Assembly (NCBI GenBank): GCA_900642245.1
Contig: CAAAJI010000319.1
Location: 69,921 to 80,728 of the forward strand
Reading direction: 5' to 3'
Source: Fragilaria radians
Taxonomy: Eukaryota; Bacillariophyta; Fragilariophyceae; Fragilariales; Fragilariaceae
Length of the DNA: 10,808 nt
The position numbers were made by a program, and so were the translations under genes. Of this stretch, positions 1 through 7,737 are shown piece after piece; within the stretch, counting starts at the first letter, position 1; each line of letters starts with the position of its first letter. The notes below the pieces were generated by a model. That model had not been told where the DNA came from. It ran no database searches and saw only the letters and a list, made by a program, of their open reading frames with translations.

Positions 1-1155
1 CATCTTGGTGCCCTTGGACGTGCTTAAAAACGAATTTTCTTGTTAGCAGTTTATTGCATCTTTGCAACAGATCATAGTCGCTCCACATTGTGCTGGGTTT
101 TCTAGTTTGAATTGTGGTTAATCTTGCAATTACTGACTTGTTGTCACAGAAAACCTTGATCAAGGTATCTGGATTTGTTTCCTTAGACTCCTGGTCTAAT
201 GATGGCTGCTCCAAAACTCAAGATTCCTTCTCCTCTCACTTTTGCAGTTTTTCTGCATTCATTTTCCAGTTTAAGTCTGCAATGCTGAATGACCAGTTAG
301 CGTTTCCATGTATCACTGATGCATCTGATAGAATCATTATTTCTTTTGGTGATGCAATGGTAGTCTGAATTGGGCGTATAACAATCCTTTTCGTAAAAGC
401 TGTGTATATAGTGCCTGAAGAAGATACAAAACATGGGGTGGCATGTAGTGGTATAAAACTTTTGCCTGTTTACAATCTGATTTGACTATACTTTGCCCCA
501 TGATGGGGTATTCATTTAGTTGGTTGTCAGAGTGGGTGTAGATTCTGTCCTCTGTTCTATAGTACTTGAAACTAGCCTAATTTGGTCAGAGTCAACTATC
601 CAGTCGCTAAGCTGATGTTGCAGTTTCCTGCAATTTGAAATAGTAAATTGTTGTATGACCTTCTTCCATGTTGACCAGGAAGGTGATGAGGGAAGACATT
701 GATTGCCAATGGGTGTTGATCTTTTGGAGAGTTTTCTTGCTTTCAATCTGATCCAGGCTTCATTACATATATAAGATCCGCCCTCATCTGTGATATCAGC
801 CAGTGTAATAACGTCTAAATAAAGTTGACAGTAATTCATATATTTGATCTCAGCATCTGATAAACCTAATGTAAACATCCCCTTCTCTTTGTAGCCGATC
901 AAAAGCAATTTACTCTTATATTGTGCTCTTGAATGAATTCATACACCTTTTTGAGCCAAAAAGTTTCATCATGGGCCGCCCTTGACACTTGGGAATGAAA
1001 TGGGGAATATCCAATTGCCCAGAACCAGTTGGTAATTGCTGTCTGAGTACGTTTCCCCAATTGATTATTTTCATTTAGTCCATGGATGAATCTTTCTAGG
1101 TGGATGATGCCTACTTCTACTTCTAGGTCATACCATCCTAACCCTCCCAGCTTAA
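1..1155 (-). pseudogene. LINE (non-LTR retrotransposon) ORF2 remnant: RT C-terminal region plus RNase H, partial
   Basis: Reading right to left, the remnant opens at about 1155 with GGLGWYDLEVEVGI, the GGLG block that follows the reverse transcriptase palm in many protist LINEs. After a frameshift near 908 comes an open stretch (908-516) with a motif like (N/Y)xCxLYLxVITLADI and a Trp-rich WSTWKKV segment, both typical of the region between RT and RNase H. From 364 to 1 an RNase H domain is visible: the first Asp lies in LSDASV (codon 325-323), another in FCDNKSVIARL (codon 145-143), and the domain reaches KHVQGHQD at the window edge. Two in-frame TGA stops (238-236 and 220-218) interrupt RNase H, and the linker between 516 and 370 has further stops. 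The element would copy its own RNA by target-primed reverse transcription; this copy cannot. It continues beyond the left edge, and the RT catalytic core is absent. The LINE class is firm; the clade is not assigned. Confidence 0.75.
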
Positions 1156-1158
1156 CTC

Positions 1159-1474
1159 ATGTCACAATTTCTACGAACGCTTTCTTCACGTTTTCACATG
1201 CCTGAACTTCAAAGAAAGCCTATAGAATCATTACAAAGAGCAATGCACAAGAAATTGAATAAATATGGAGAAGTCAAGCCCATAAATACGAAATCACATC
1301 ATTTTCGTGATAAAGTGCTTGATGGAACACTACAAAATCAACCAATTTCAACAACAGAAATATTGGTAGAGTGTGAGGATATTCATTTGTTATGATGAAG
1401 CTACCTCAGCATGGGAATTACTGAGAAATGATTACTTGGAATATTTAGAGCAAATCAATAGACATTCTACATAA
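1159..1474 (+). pseudogene. Ty1/copia-type Pol C-terminal end (RNase H tail) remnant
   Basis: The open frame at 1159-1395 contains INTKSHHFRDKVLDGTLQ followed by PISTTEILVE. This matches the pattern near the end of copia Pol, where a TKHI-x-(I/V)KYHHFR block and a short 'isT-x-x-ADIFTK' block close the RNase H domain. The ADIFTK-like continuation is shifted by one frame: from about 1373 the +1 frame reads VRIFICYDEATSAWELL and runs to a TAA at 1472-1474, resembling the tail after ADIFTKPL. The catalytic part of RNase H upstream is not recognisable, so this is a short, frameshifted fragment. It starts within a few bases of the truncated LINE end at 1155, on the opposite strand, suggesting an insertion or recombination junction there. 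The ATG at 1159 is unlikely to be a true start. The family call rests on a short motif. Confidence 0.55.
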
Positions 1475-2115
1475 GGCAAAGTGAGAAAGAAGTTGTGATC
1501 TCTTGTGATCTCTATAAAGATGTTGCCTTTTATTCACAGTTGAACATGATGAACATATTCATACTACTTTATACCTAATCAACAAAAATCTCTCAGTAAG
1601 CGACGCTTTCAGTCGTCTTGAACTTTTCATTTCAACAAATCATGCTAGTCAATCTTGAGTTTCTTTCTCGTTGCCCCTACTGCTGCGACTCCTCCACCTT
1701 TGCCCCCTCTCCAGTATGCTTCATTGTATGTCAACCACCTTCTTTATCATGTCTTCCTGGTCAATACTTTCATTGCTTGTTTTATCCCCTTTTGAGACCA
1801 CATGTATCCCGAATTATTCTGAGATTATGGGGTGTATTGTTTAGTAGTGTACACAAAGATATAGTATCAAAGAATGTTACATTTCGCATTGTTTGATAAT
1901 TGATTATCAAGCAGTCCGTACGGCGCAAATATGGCCGCATAATGAATTGTAACAGATATCAAACCATCCACAATTAATCTAAATGTATCGGAGATCTTTG
2001 GTTATTACCTTTTCAACAGTGTGAGTTAGTGCTATATTTGCGTAATGTCTTACTACTTATTGGTTTCGTTTTAAACATATCTCCCGCGACCGCATTAGAA
2101 ATGGGTTGATTGCAG
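1475..2115. other. No recognisable gene; short simple repeats
   Basis: I see no convincing coding sequence here on either strand. The open stretch at 1618-1896 (+) has a Cys- and Pro-rich composition and no family motif. A perfect 10-bp tandem duplication (TTGTGATCTC twice) lies at 1493-1512. A short perfect inverted repeat, TTGATAAT-TG-ATTATCAA, lies at 1893-1910. Confidence 0.5.
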
Positions 2116-2472
2116 TCAACAATCCAATTTATTAAAGTTCATTAAGTTGTAGACTTCTTTGTCTTGCTCATTTATGAAATCATGTGAACCCAATCTCCCT
2201 TTATCCGTGGACAATTTAACAAGGATGTCATAAATACCTAGAAAATGTTTTCCCATGCAGGAACAAAGATGATTCTTCAAATTCGTATACCTAGTCCTTT
2301 TCCTCTGTTTCTGTATGGACTCACATTTTGTGTTATTACACAAATAAAAGTCTACATAGGCGCAAGGCAGAAAGAAATATGCAATAACTTCTTTCATCTG
2401 GACTTTGAACACCGCCTCATCCATTTGTGGTTTTTGAAGCGGGCGGGCGAGCGGGCGGGCGGGAATATTCAA
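2116..2472 (-). pseudogene. BED-type zinc-finger N-terminus of a hAT-like transposase, truncated
   Basis: The 118-residue frame carries a BED-like finger: an aromatic/hydrophobic lead-in (VIAYFFL), Cys45 and Cys50 in YLCNNTKC, a basic loop, then YTNLKNHL with His68, followed by His76. The 'TNLxxHL' block is the most diagnostic part. BED fingers are DNA-binding modules at the N-terminus of hAT transposases and some host proteins derived from them. After the finger, the segment ending DKEVYNLMNF resembles the start of the region that normally leads to the transposase body, but the frame stops at 2116 and no RNase H-like DDE core or hATC dimerisation region follows. The start at 2472 is the first ATG; the first 15 codons are encoded by a G/C-rich tract (Ala-Arg-Pro repeats) and may not be native. 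A host BED protein fragment cannot be excluded. Confidence 0.5.
2441..2463 (+). repeat. GGGC-rich tract with five G-runs (G-quadruplex candidate)
   Basis: Five GGG runs separated by 1-5 bases lie on the plus strand at 2441-2443, 2445-2447, 2453-2455, 2457-2459 and 2461-2463. The composition is sharply unlike the AT-rich surroundings. The tract overlaps the first codons of the BED-finger frame on the other strand. Confidence 0.7.
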
Positions 2473-2634
2473 ACGTGTCAGGCGTCATGAAATAATATAA
2501 CCGTTTAGTATTAGAGCAGTGAGAGCGAGACATTCACAGCCAATCCAGTTTAGTCTCATGTTGAAATCAGTTAATAATGTAAACATCTCATCTTCAGGTA
2601 AGCCTTATATTTCAGGAATAAACTCCAACAGAAA
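2473..2634. other. Short interval without recognisable features
   Basis: No coding frame or structured repeat was recognised. The sequence holds a CAGTGAGAGCGAGAC string near 2517 that superficially resembles a hAT terminal inverted repeat start, but no partner was found. Confidence 0.4.
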
Positions 2635-3102
2635 TCAATGTAATTGATGACAATTAAACCCCAAATTTGGATCCACCATAGCTTTCATTTTTAATGAAAA
2701 TAATATCAGTGTAGAGTCTGTCTTCAGGCATTTGACTTGCTCCTTTGCACTCATTTTTCACGTTATCCTGTCTAGCGTTCGAAATTGCACATTCCTTTCA
2801 CGTTTTAAATCCTCCAATCAACCTGAAACCATGGATATTTGTGGTCTTTTCCAACCTGTCTGAACCACAATGGCCTAACATCTTATGTCACCTTTCTTAA
2901 GAACAGTATTCACAGTGGAATAAGCAACAGGATTGTTGTAAGTAGTCATCTTTAATCCCGATACCACTCCATCCGGATGACCTGTTGCATGCTTTGGCAA
3001 TATCTGGTGGTGATGTTTATATACCTGCCTCCCAGCTAGATTTAGCACCCGATTACAATGAAACCAAATGAGGTGCATTGTATTCTGATGGTATTTTTTC
3101 AA
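2635..3102 (-). pseudogene. Unrecognised protein remnant, about 155 codons with three stops
   Basis: I do not recognise this family. One minus-strand frame runs from about 3102 to a TGA at 2637-2635 with only three internal stops (TAG at 2877-2875, then two TGA) and no frameshift. The peptide between stops looks protein-like: GHPDGVVSGLKMTTYNNPVA, then after the first stop VVQTGWKRPQISMVSG, then charged segments LEDLKRERNVQFRTLDRIT and KMSAKEQVKCLK. Composition (mixed charged and hydrophobic, Trp, Gly turns) and the persistence of one frame favour a decayed coding region over chance. It lies on the same strand as the BED-finger remnant downstream and could be part of the same or another element. 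No start codon can be chosen with confidence. The function is unknown. Confidence 0.35.
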
Positions 3103-4068
3103 CTATGAAGTCTAAAAGATGAAATATCAAATGGCACCTTTGTCCTGAGAAATATGATTGCTTTTTCATACGTAGATTTGCTTTATTTCTACTGAAAATT
3201 CTCTTTCCTAATTCCCTATATGAAAATTGTGTGTCATTATATTTTTTCTAATTTTCTTCAACCTATTAGAATACAAGTGGAAAGGATGAAAGATGCTAAA
3301 CAACATGACTTTGGTTTTTTACCTCCAATTAGAATTAATAGAGAAACGCTGGTAAACACAACAATCAATGAAATGTACAATGTTCATCAGCTTCATAAAG
3401 TATTTCTTTGGATATTCAACTTTGATTTTTGTGAAACATTCATAGAACATGTAGCTATATTCCAGATTTGCATGACCCGGTATCTATTGCCATGCCAGAA
3501 CTGGCTCAAGACCCCAAAATCTGCAACAATAATCATGCACATCTTGATTGATACTATGTCACTTCTCAATTTCTGTTAGGAATAAAAGCATGGTCACGAT
3601 CCTCGTTACTGGTTTTTCATAGTAAGACTTGACCGTGAAGAAGTCATATGTTATACATGGAGATGACCAAAATACCAAAGTTAGGATTGTACAATTGCAA
3701 ATTCATTTATGATTGCGGAAGACTGTAAAGGAAGGATGGCAATACACTATACATCTTTATGCTCCATCGAGGAGTTTTAGAAACATTCAATCGTTGAGCG
3801 TTTGCCACTACTACTTGTACTATGTCTCAATGTATAGTACGATTTGGTATGGTTCCGTAGATTTTGGTGGAGACTATAGACTAGAAATAGAGTCCGTTGT
3901 GTGATTGTGTGGTATACTCCAAGAAATTGTTTGTCGTTGCGATTGTTTTAACAGTGAACCTACCACTAAACCAACCCATTTTTTGTGGAAAATTTTTAGT
4001 CAATTTTTGTCGCAAACATTTGAATTTGCCATCAGAATCTGAAATCAGGCAAATGTATTTCGACGCTT
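3103..4068. other. Interval with only unsupported open stretches
   Basis: Plus-strand open stretches at 3220-3579, 3713-3904 and 3897-4115 have no motif I recognise and are rich in codons typical of AT-rich non-coding DNA. The first (119 codons) is the longest; its middle part (around MKDAKQHDFGFLPPIRIN) could be a fragment of a real protein but nothing confirms it. I found no clear repeats, RNA genes or splice-bounded exons here. Confidence 0.35.
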
Positions 4069-4311
4069 ATGGCAAAGCAGAAGCGAGGGCAGGATACCGT
4101 TTTAGTCGCAAATAGAGGGATTTCCCAACCATACTTGTCCTCTGTTACAGAAATAATCAAGAAATGCCCTGATATTGCTCCAGCAGCTGCCTGGAAGCAA
4201 TTCCAGCAACTTCATCCTGCTACAGAAGCCTCTGCTGCTTCATATCCTACTGAGTCCAATGTAAAAAGCAAGATTTCCAGTCTAAAAACTCAAAGAAAAA
4301 AACTGCTTTAA
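4069..4311 (+). CDS. Hypothetical small basic protein or fragment, possible DNA-binding helix bundle
   Basis: The frame begins at ATG 4069, ends at TAA 4309-4311, and encodes 80 residues. Unlike nearby chance ORFs it reads like real protein: a helix-friendly segment VTEIIKKCPDIAPAAAWKQF, an Ala/Ser-rich linker, and a strongly basic end SNVKSKISSLKTQRKK. The spacing of Trp and hydrophobic residues is compatible with a small helical DNA-binding module such as those at the N-terminus of some transposases, but I cannot name a family. The local GC content is a little higher than upstream. The frame is open upstream of the ATG for only a short way, and a different overlapping frame (3897-4115) also runs through its start, so the region could be a frameshifted fragment of a larger gene. 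It lies 340 bp upstream of the CRN gene on the same strand. Confidence 0.35.
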   Translation: MAKQKRGQDTVLVANRGISQPYLSSVTEIIKKCPDIAPAAAWKQFQQLHPATEASAASYPTESNVKSKISSLKTQRKKLL

Positions 4312-4651
4312 TGCAGATCAATAAATGTTGGCAAATATTCACTCAATTTCAAAAAGAAAGGTATCCCCGAACTCAGGAAACTACGGGGAAGCGTTTGGAG
4401 ACATTACTGAGAATAATGAACGTTTATGCGCCGTTTCAGCCGTGGAAGTTTTCCCCAACGTCCTAACAAAAATGGGTTGGTTGAGTGGTTGGGTCACTGT
4501 TAAGTTAAGTCGTACTTTTCTGCAACCCCAAGAGTTAGTCATGAATTTCGATTATTCTTCAATCAAATTGAGCAGCAGCATCAAGCAGCTACATCTTCAT
4601 ATTGTCAACTAGATAAAAGGTTCCTCACACTCTCAAAACGTAATAGGAAAC
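4312..4651. other. Upstream region of the CRN gene copy
   Basis: This interval separates the small hypothetical ORF from the CRN start. An open stretch at 4325-4612 (+) has no recognisable motif. The last 40 bp before the CRN ATG are CT- and A-rich (a TTCCTCACACTCTC run at 4621-4634), which could be a 5' untranslated leader, but I cannot identify a defined initiator or TATA element. Confidence 0.3.
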
Positions 4652-6571
4652 ATGTTGACGCTAGTTTGAGCTGTTGTTGGGGAGAAGGGAAGCGCGTTTG
4701 CTGTTGAAGTTGATGCAAGGGAATCTGTGGGTGACTTGAAGGAGGCAATCAAGCGAGAGAATGATAAGTATCTCAAGAGGGTTGATGCAGACAATCTACA
4801 GCTTTTCCTTGGTAAGAAAAGCGACGGTACGTGGTTAGATCGAGATGGCGCGGAAGCTGTGACACTCGATGGGAAAGGATACCCGAAAGGCTTTATGCAC
4901 ATGGATCCATTGTTGTGGATCAAGAACCCCAAGAATTTTGGAGAAAACTTTGAGCCCAACAAAGGGGAAATCCACATACTGGTGGTGGCTCCGAAGCAAC
5001 CCATATCACTCAATTTGCAAGTCGTCGGTAGGAATCGTGTTCAAGTAGATGAATGGTTTGTTGAAGAATCATTTTCCGTCCAAAACAAGAAACGCAAACT
5101 GGATCACGACCAATCTGACCAATTCACAAGATATTTTAAGATGATCGAGTTTCCTCCATTAGCACATCCAATGCAAAAATATGATAAAATAATGTTAAGA
5201 GATGCATATGATGTGATTTTTAAAGAATTGATGGACAAGGTGACGTTACTTTTAAAAAAAAATTCAGACGCCAACTTGGTTGTGACGGGAAATCCAGGGA
5301 CAGGAATGAGTTGTTTCTACCTCTATTGCATCTTTCAACTTGTGTGCGGACATCAAGAAGAAGTTAAGGAGCTGTCTTCAATAGTATTGAATTTCCATGA
5401 TGACTACCATAACTATGATCCTGCAACTAGAGAGTTTCTTGAGTTGAATGAAAAAGAAGTTTGGTTGCTGAGACAGCAAGAAAATGTCCATTGACTTATT
5501 GATGGAAATTCATCTCAACTAACTGGATGGAAAGGTGTATCGATTCTATTTGCTTCCCCAGGAATGCCCGGTATGAACAATTACGCCAAGGTCAACAGTT
5601 ACACATATATCATGCCAACATGGAGTTTGCAAGAGCTTCTAGATTACAACCACTTGCTTGATGATAAGATCAAATTAGCAGAGGAAGTCTTGATATCAAG
5701 ATATTACAATTTTGGTGGAATCCCAAGATCCATTTTCACTGATACGGATCGTGAAAACAATATGGCGCTTGAAGAAGCTATCAGGTCATTCAATGTGTTT
5801 GATTTCATATCATATCCCAAAAGTGGTAATATTGTTCAAGATGGAAAGTCCAGTCACCATGTTCTTGAAATGGTACCAAGCAAGGCAGATTTTTGAGCAG
5901 AGTACTATCTTGATTTTTTGTCCAAGGACATTGCTGAGAAGGTTGTTAATAGACTTAAGGATGACAGTCTACAGAGATTATTCAAATTTGCAATTGCACA
6001 ATTAAATGATGACTCAGGTGGTTCATCCGCACTTCAAGGTAGGATATATGAGATTCTTTGTCACAGGTGGTTCAATTTACGCAAACAAGAGTACAACCTT
6101 AAGCTATGTTTGTTAGGCTCTGAGAAGCATGTTGAATTGACCATTCCAGCAGATATGCCAGCAAATGTACATTTCTCTACTCTTGCAGATATTCCTGCTG
6201 TATCTCCAGGCTTGACATACTACCAGCCCAAGTCAAAGACATTTAGTGCAGTGGAAGCATTCATCTTGGATGGTGACAACAAAAGATGCTATGGTCTGCA
6301 TTTGACTCTCAACCTGGATCATGGAATCAAATCCTTGCCATTGAAGAAATTTGTGCACTGGCTTGAAAGTGAAGGTATTCCAGAGAGTCATTTGTATTTT
6401 TGTTTTGTGGTTCCAAGCACTATAGTGCCCAGCTTTCAGAAGCAAAAAATCCTGACCAAAACCAATGCAATCCATTTAAGAGCAGAAAGATTGGCAAGTG
6501 TGGAGCAGTATGTTATTTTGTATGATGTGTTTCTTGAAATCATGCAAGGTGATTATTCTAAGAAGAAATGA
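4652..6571 (+). pseudogene. Crinkler (CRN)-type gene: ubiquitin-like header, P-loop NTPase, REase-like C-terminus; three in-frame TGA
   Basis: One frame runs from ATG 4652 to TGA 6569-6571 (639 codons). Codons 1-114 form a CRN header: LFLGKK at 51-56 occupies the place of the family's LFLAK block, and HILVVAP near 108-114 matches the HVLVVVP block that closes it. A KKRK cluster at 146-149 is a candidate nuclear localisation signal, fitting the nuclear site reported for many CRNs. A P-loop NTPase follows: Walker A reads GNPGTGMS with Met219 where Lys is expected, and a Walker B-like LIDG is at 282-285. The C-terminus (about 425-620) resembles a REase-fold nuclease, with EAFI (Glu535) and YGLHLTL (550-552) at the expected acidic and Q-x-T-like positions. 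TGA codons sit at 6, 281 and 415. No frameshift or other stop was seen. The family is linked to effectors and also to intragenomic-conflict proteins; which applies here is unknown. The family call is firm; pseudogene status is an inference from the stops and the Walker A change. Confidence 0.8.
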
Positions 6572-6650
6572 TTAAAATAAGATTAATATTGCTAGTTATG
6601 GGATAGGGGATGAATAGTATGCTGTTATGACGGATGAAGATTACAAACAG

Positions 6651-6943
6651 TCTTCCAGATATTCTTGTAGTATGTCCAGGCTTGACATACTACCAGCTCA
6701 AGTTAAAGACATTTAGTGCAGTGGACGCATTCATCTTGGATCGTGACAACAAAAAATGCTACGGTCTGTAGATGACTCTCAAGCTGGATCATGGAATCAA
6801 TGCCTTGCCAATGAAGAAATTTGTGCTCTGGCTTGAAAGTATAGGTATTCTAGAGAGTCATTTGTATTTTTGTTTTGCGGTTCCAAGCACTATAGCGCCC
6901 AGCTTTCAGAAACAAAGCATCCTGACCAAAACCAGTAAAATCC
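6651..6943 (+). pseudogene. Partial duplicate of the CRN REase-like segment
   Basis: This 293-bp stretch repeats 6181-6473 of the preceding gene at a constant offset of 470 bp with no indel. By hand count there are about 30 mismatches, near 90% identity. It keeps the reading frame for most of its length but has a TAG at 6769-6771 exactly where the main copy has the His codon of YGLHLTL. It has Asp (GAC 6724-6726) where the main copy has Glu535. Homology starts abruptly at 6651 and ends abruptly at about 6943, so the header, NTPase and last ~30 codons are not included. It could result from a partial tandem duplication or from degradation of a full tandem paralogue. Confidence 0.85.
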
Positions 6944-6944
6944 T

Positions 6945-7176
6945 AAGGAAGTCAACCAAAATGTATATAAAGTTTTGTCATTACTGAATACTTTTACTTC
7001 ATACATTTTGTAACAATCTTTGTATGTAGTTATTGCTTTAATAGTTGCGTCTGGTACATTTTCTTACTTGGACCGGATACCGATTTAATTTTCCCAGTTT
7101 TCCCCATCCTATTCCCTTTCACTACAATATTTTCAGGAGAAATGTATCAAGATGCTTTTTTGGAGTCATAGTAAGT
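6945..7176 (+). repeat. Diverged repeat, copy A, with splice-bounded block
   Basis: Starts at AAGGAAGTCAA directly after the duplicated CRN segment and matches 7642-7945 in order, with indels. Shared blocks include the AAGGAAGTCAA start, a CTTCATACATTT block, a GGACC(G/A)GAT block, a pyrimidine tract ending TTTTCAGGAG and a final GTAAGT. In this copy CAG ends at 7136 and GTAAGT begins at 7171, bounding a 34-bp block. A further pyrimidine tract ends in ATAG at 7211-7214. Confidence 0.6.
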
Positions 7177-7408
7177 TTGCTTTGGTTCTGCACTTCTTTT
7201 CTCTTTTGTTATAGTTAAAGATCCAACACCTGTCATGATTGGGAGGGTTAATACATTCTTATGCTACATTGTCAAACGCCATTGATTTCGTTCATTGTTT
7301 CATAAAACGTTGCGCCGGAAATCATCACTGTGGAAAGCATACTAAGACTAGCGTTGAAAATTCAACATTTCTGTCAAGTCGACAGCAACCTCATCTCAAT
7401 TGACACAG

Positions 7409-7437
7409 TTGATCAAGATGAATCAGATCTTGATCAA
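7409..7437. repeat. Perfect inverted repeat, 11-bp arms, 7-bp spacer
   Basis: TTGATCAAGAT (7409-7419) is followed by a 7-bp spacer and its exact reverse complement ATCTTGATCAA (7427-7437). The TTGATCAA core within each arm is itself palindromic. It could form a hairpin or be a dyad binding site; nothing else indicates a role. Confidence 0.6.
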
Positions 7438-7518
7438 GTATGTTGATAGGTTGAAGAAGCAGAAGATGGACATGATAAGAGTAACGTTTTAGCCTCAAAT
7501 GCAATCCCAGATGCTTGA

Positions 7519-7737
7519 ATTTATCATGGAATAGGTCAATATGCACATTATACTACTAATTTCAAGCATGAAATTGTTTCTTTGATTCAAGCTTGTGATT
7601 GTGAAGGTGTACACCAAGTTCTTTTGCCTCATATAGCACATAAGGAAGTCAAACAAAATGCATCTAAAGTTTTTAATTACTGCAAACCTTTGCTTCATAC
7701 ATTTGGTATCCATTTTGTGGCATCCGGTCCCGTAGGA
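7519..7737 (+). other. Unrecognised open stretch partly overlapping repeat copy B
   Basis: A 73-codon plus-strand frame without ATG lies between TGA 7516-7518 and TGA 7738-7740. It reads protein-like (for example HYTTNFKHEIVSLIQACDC) and is preceded in the same frame by an acidic stretch from 7450. Its second half falls inside repeat copy B, whose counterpart in copy A reads KEVNQNVYKV in one frame, so some of the repeat may once have been coding. I cannot assign a family. Confidence 0.25.

Noticed and set aside
114..368. Plus-strand open stretch of 84 codons
   Set aside because: It is the antisense shadow of the LINE RNase H domain, whose motifs are on the minus strand.
1618..1896. Plus-strand 92-codon open stretch
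   Set aside because: No recognisable motif, biased Cys/Pro/Ser composition and no supporting context.
2245..2490. Plus-strand open stretch opposite the BED finger
   Set aside because: No motif; the minus strand carries the Cys/His pattern.
2517..2535. hAT terminal inverted repeat (CAGTG...) for the BED-finger element
   Set aside because: The orientation is wrong for the minus-strand frame and no matching second end or 8-bp target duplication was found.
3220..3579. Plus-strand 119-codon open stretch as a gene
   Set aside because: Longest unassigned ORF in its interval, but no family motif or start context supports it; kept only as a note in the interval entry.
4633..5013. Minus-strand 126-codon open stretch
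   Set aside because: Antisense to the CRN header, which has clear family blocks on the plus strand.
5480..5510. Intron removing the second TGA of the CRN gene
   Set aside because: The flanking coding sequence is continuous and in frame on both sides, and no GT...AG pair could remove only the stop without losing conserved residues.
5712..6005. Plus-strand overlapping open stretch in another frame
   Set aside because: Shadow frame within the CRN gene; the family sequence continues in the main frame across the TGA at 5894.
6233..6475. Minus-strand open stretch of 80 codons
   Set aside because: Antisense of the REase-like segment.
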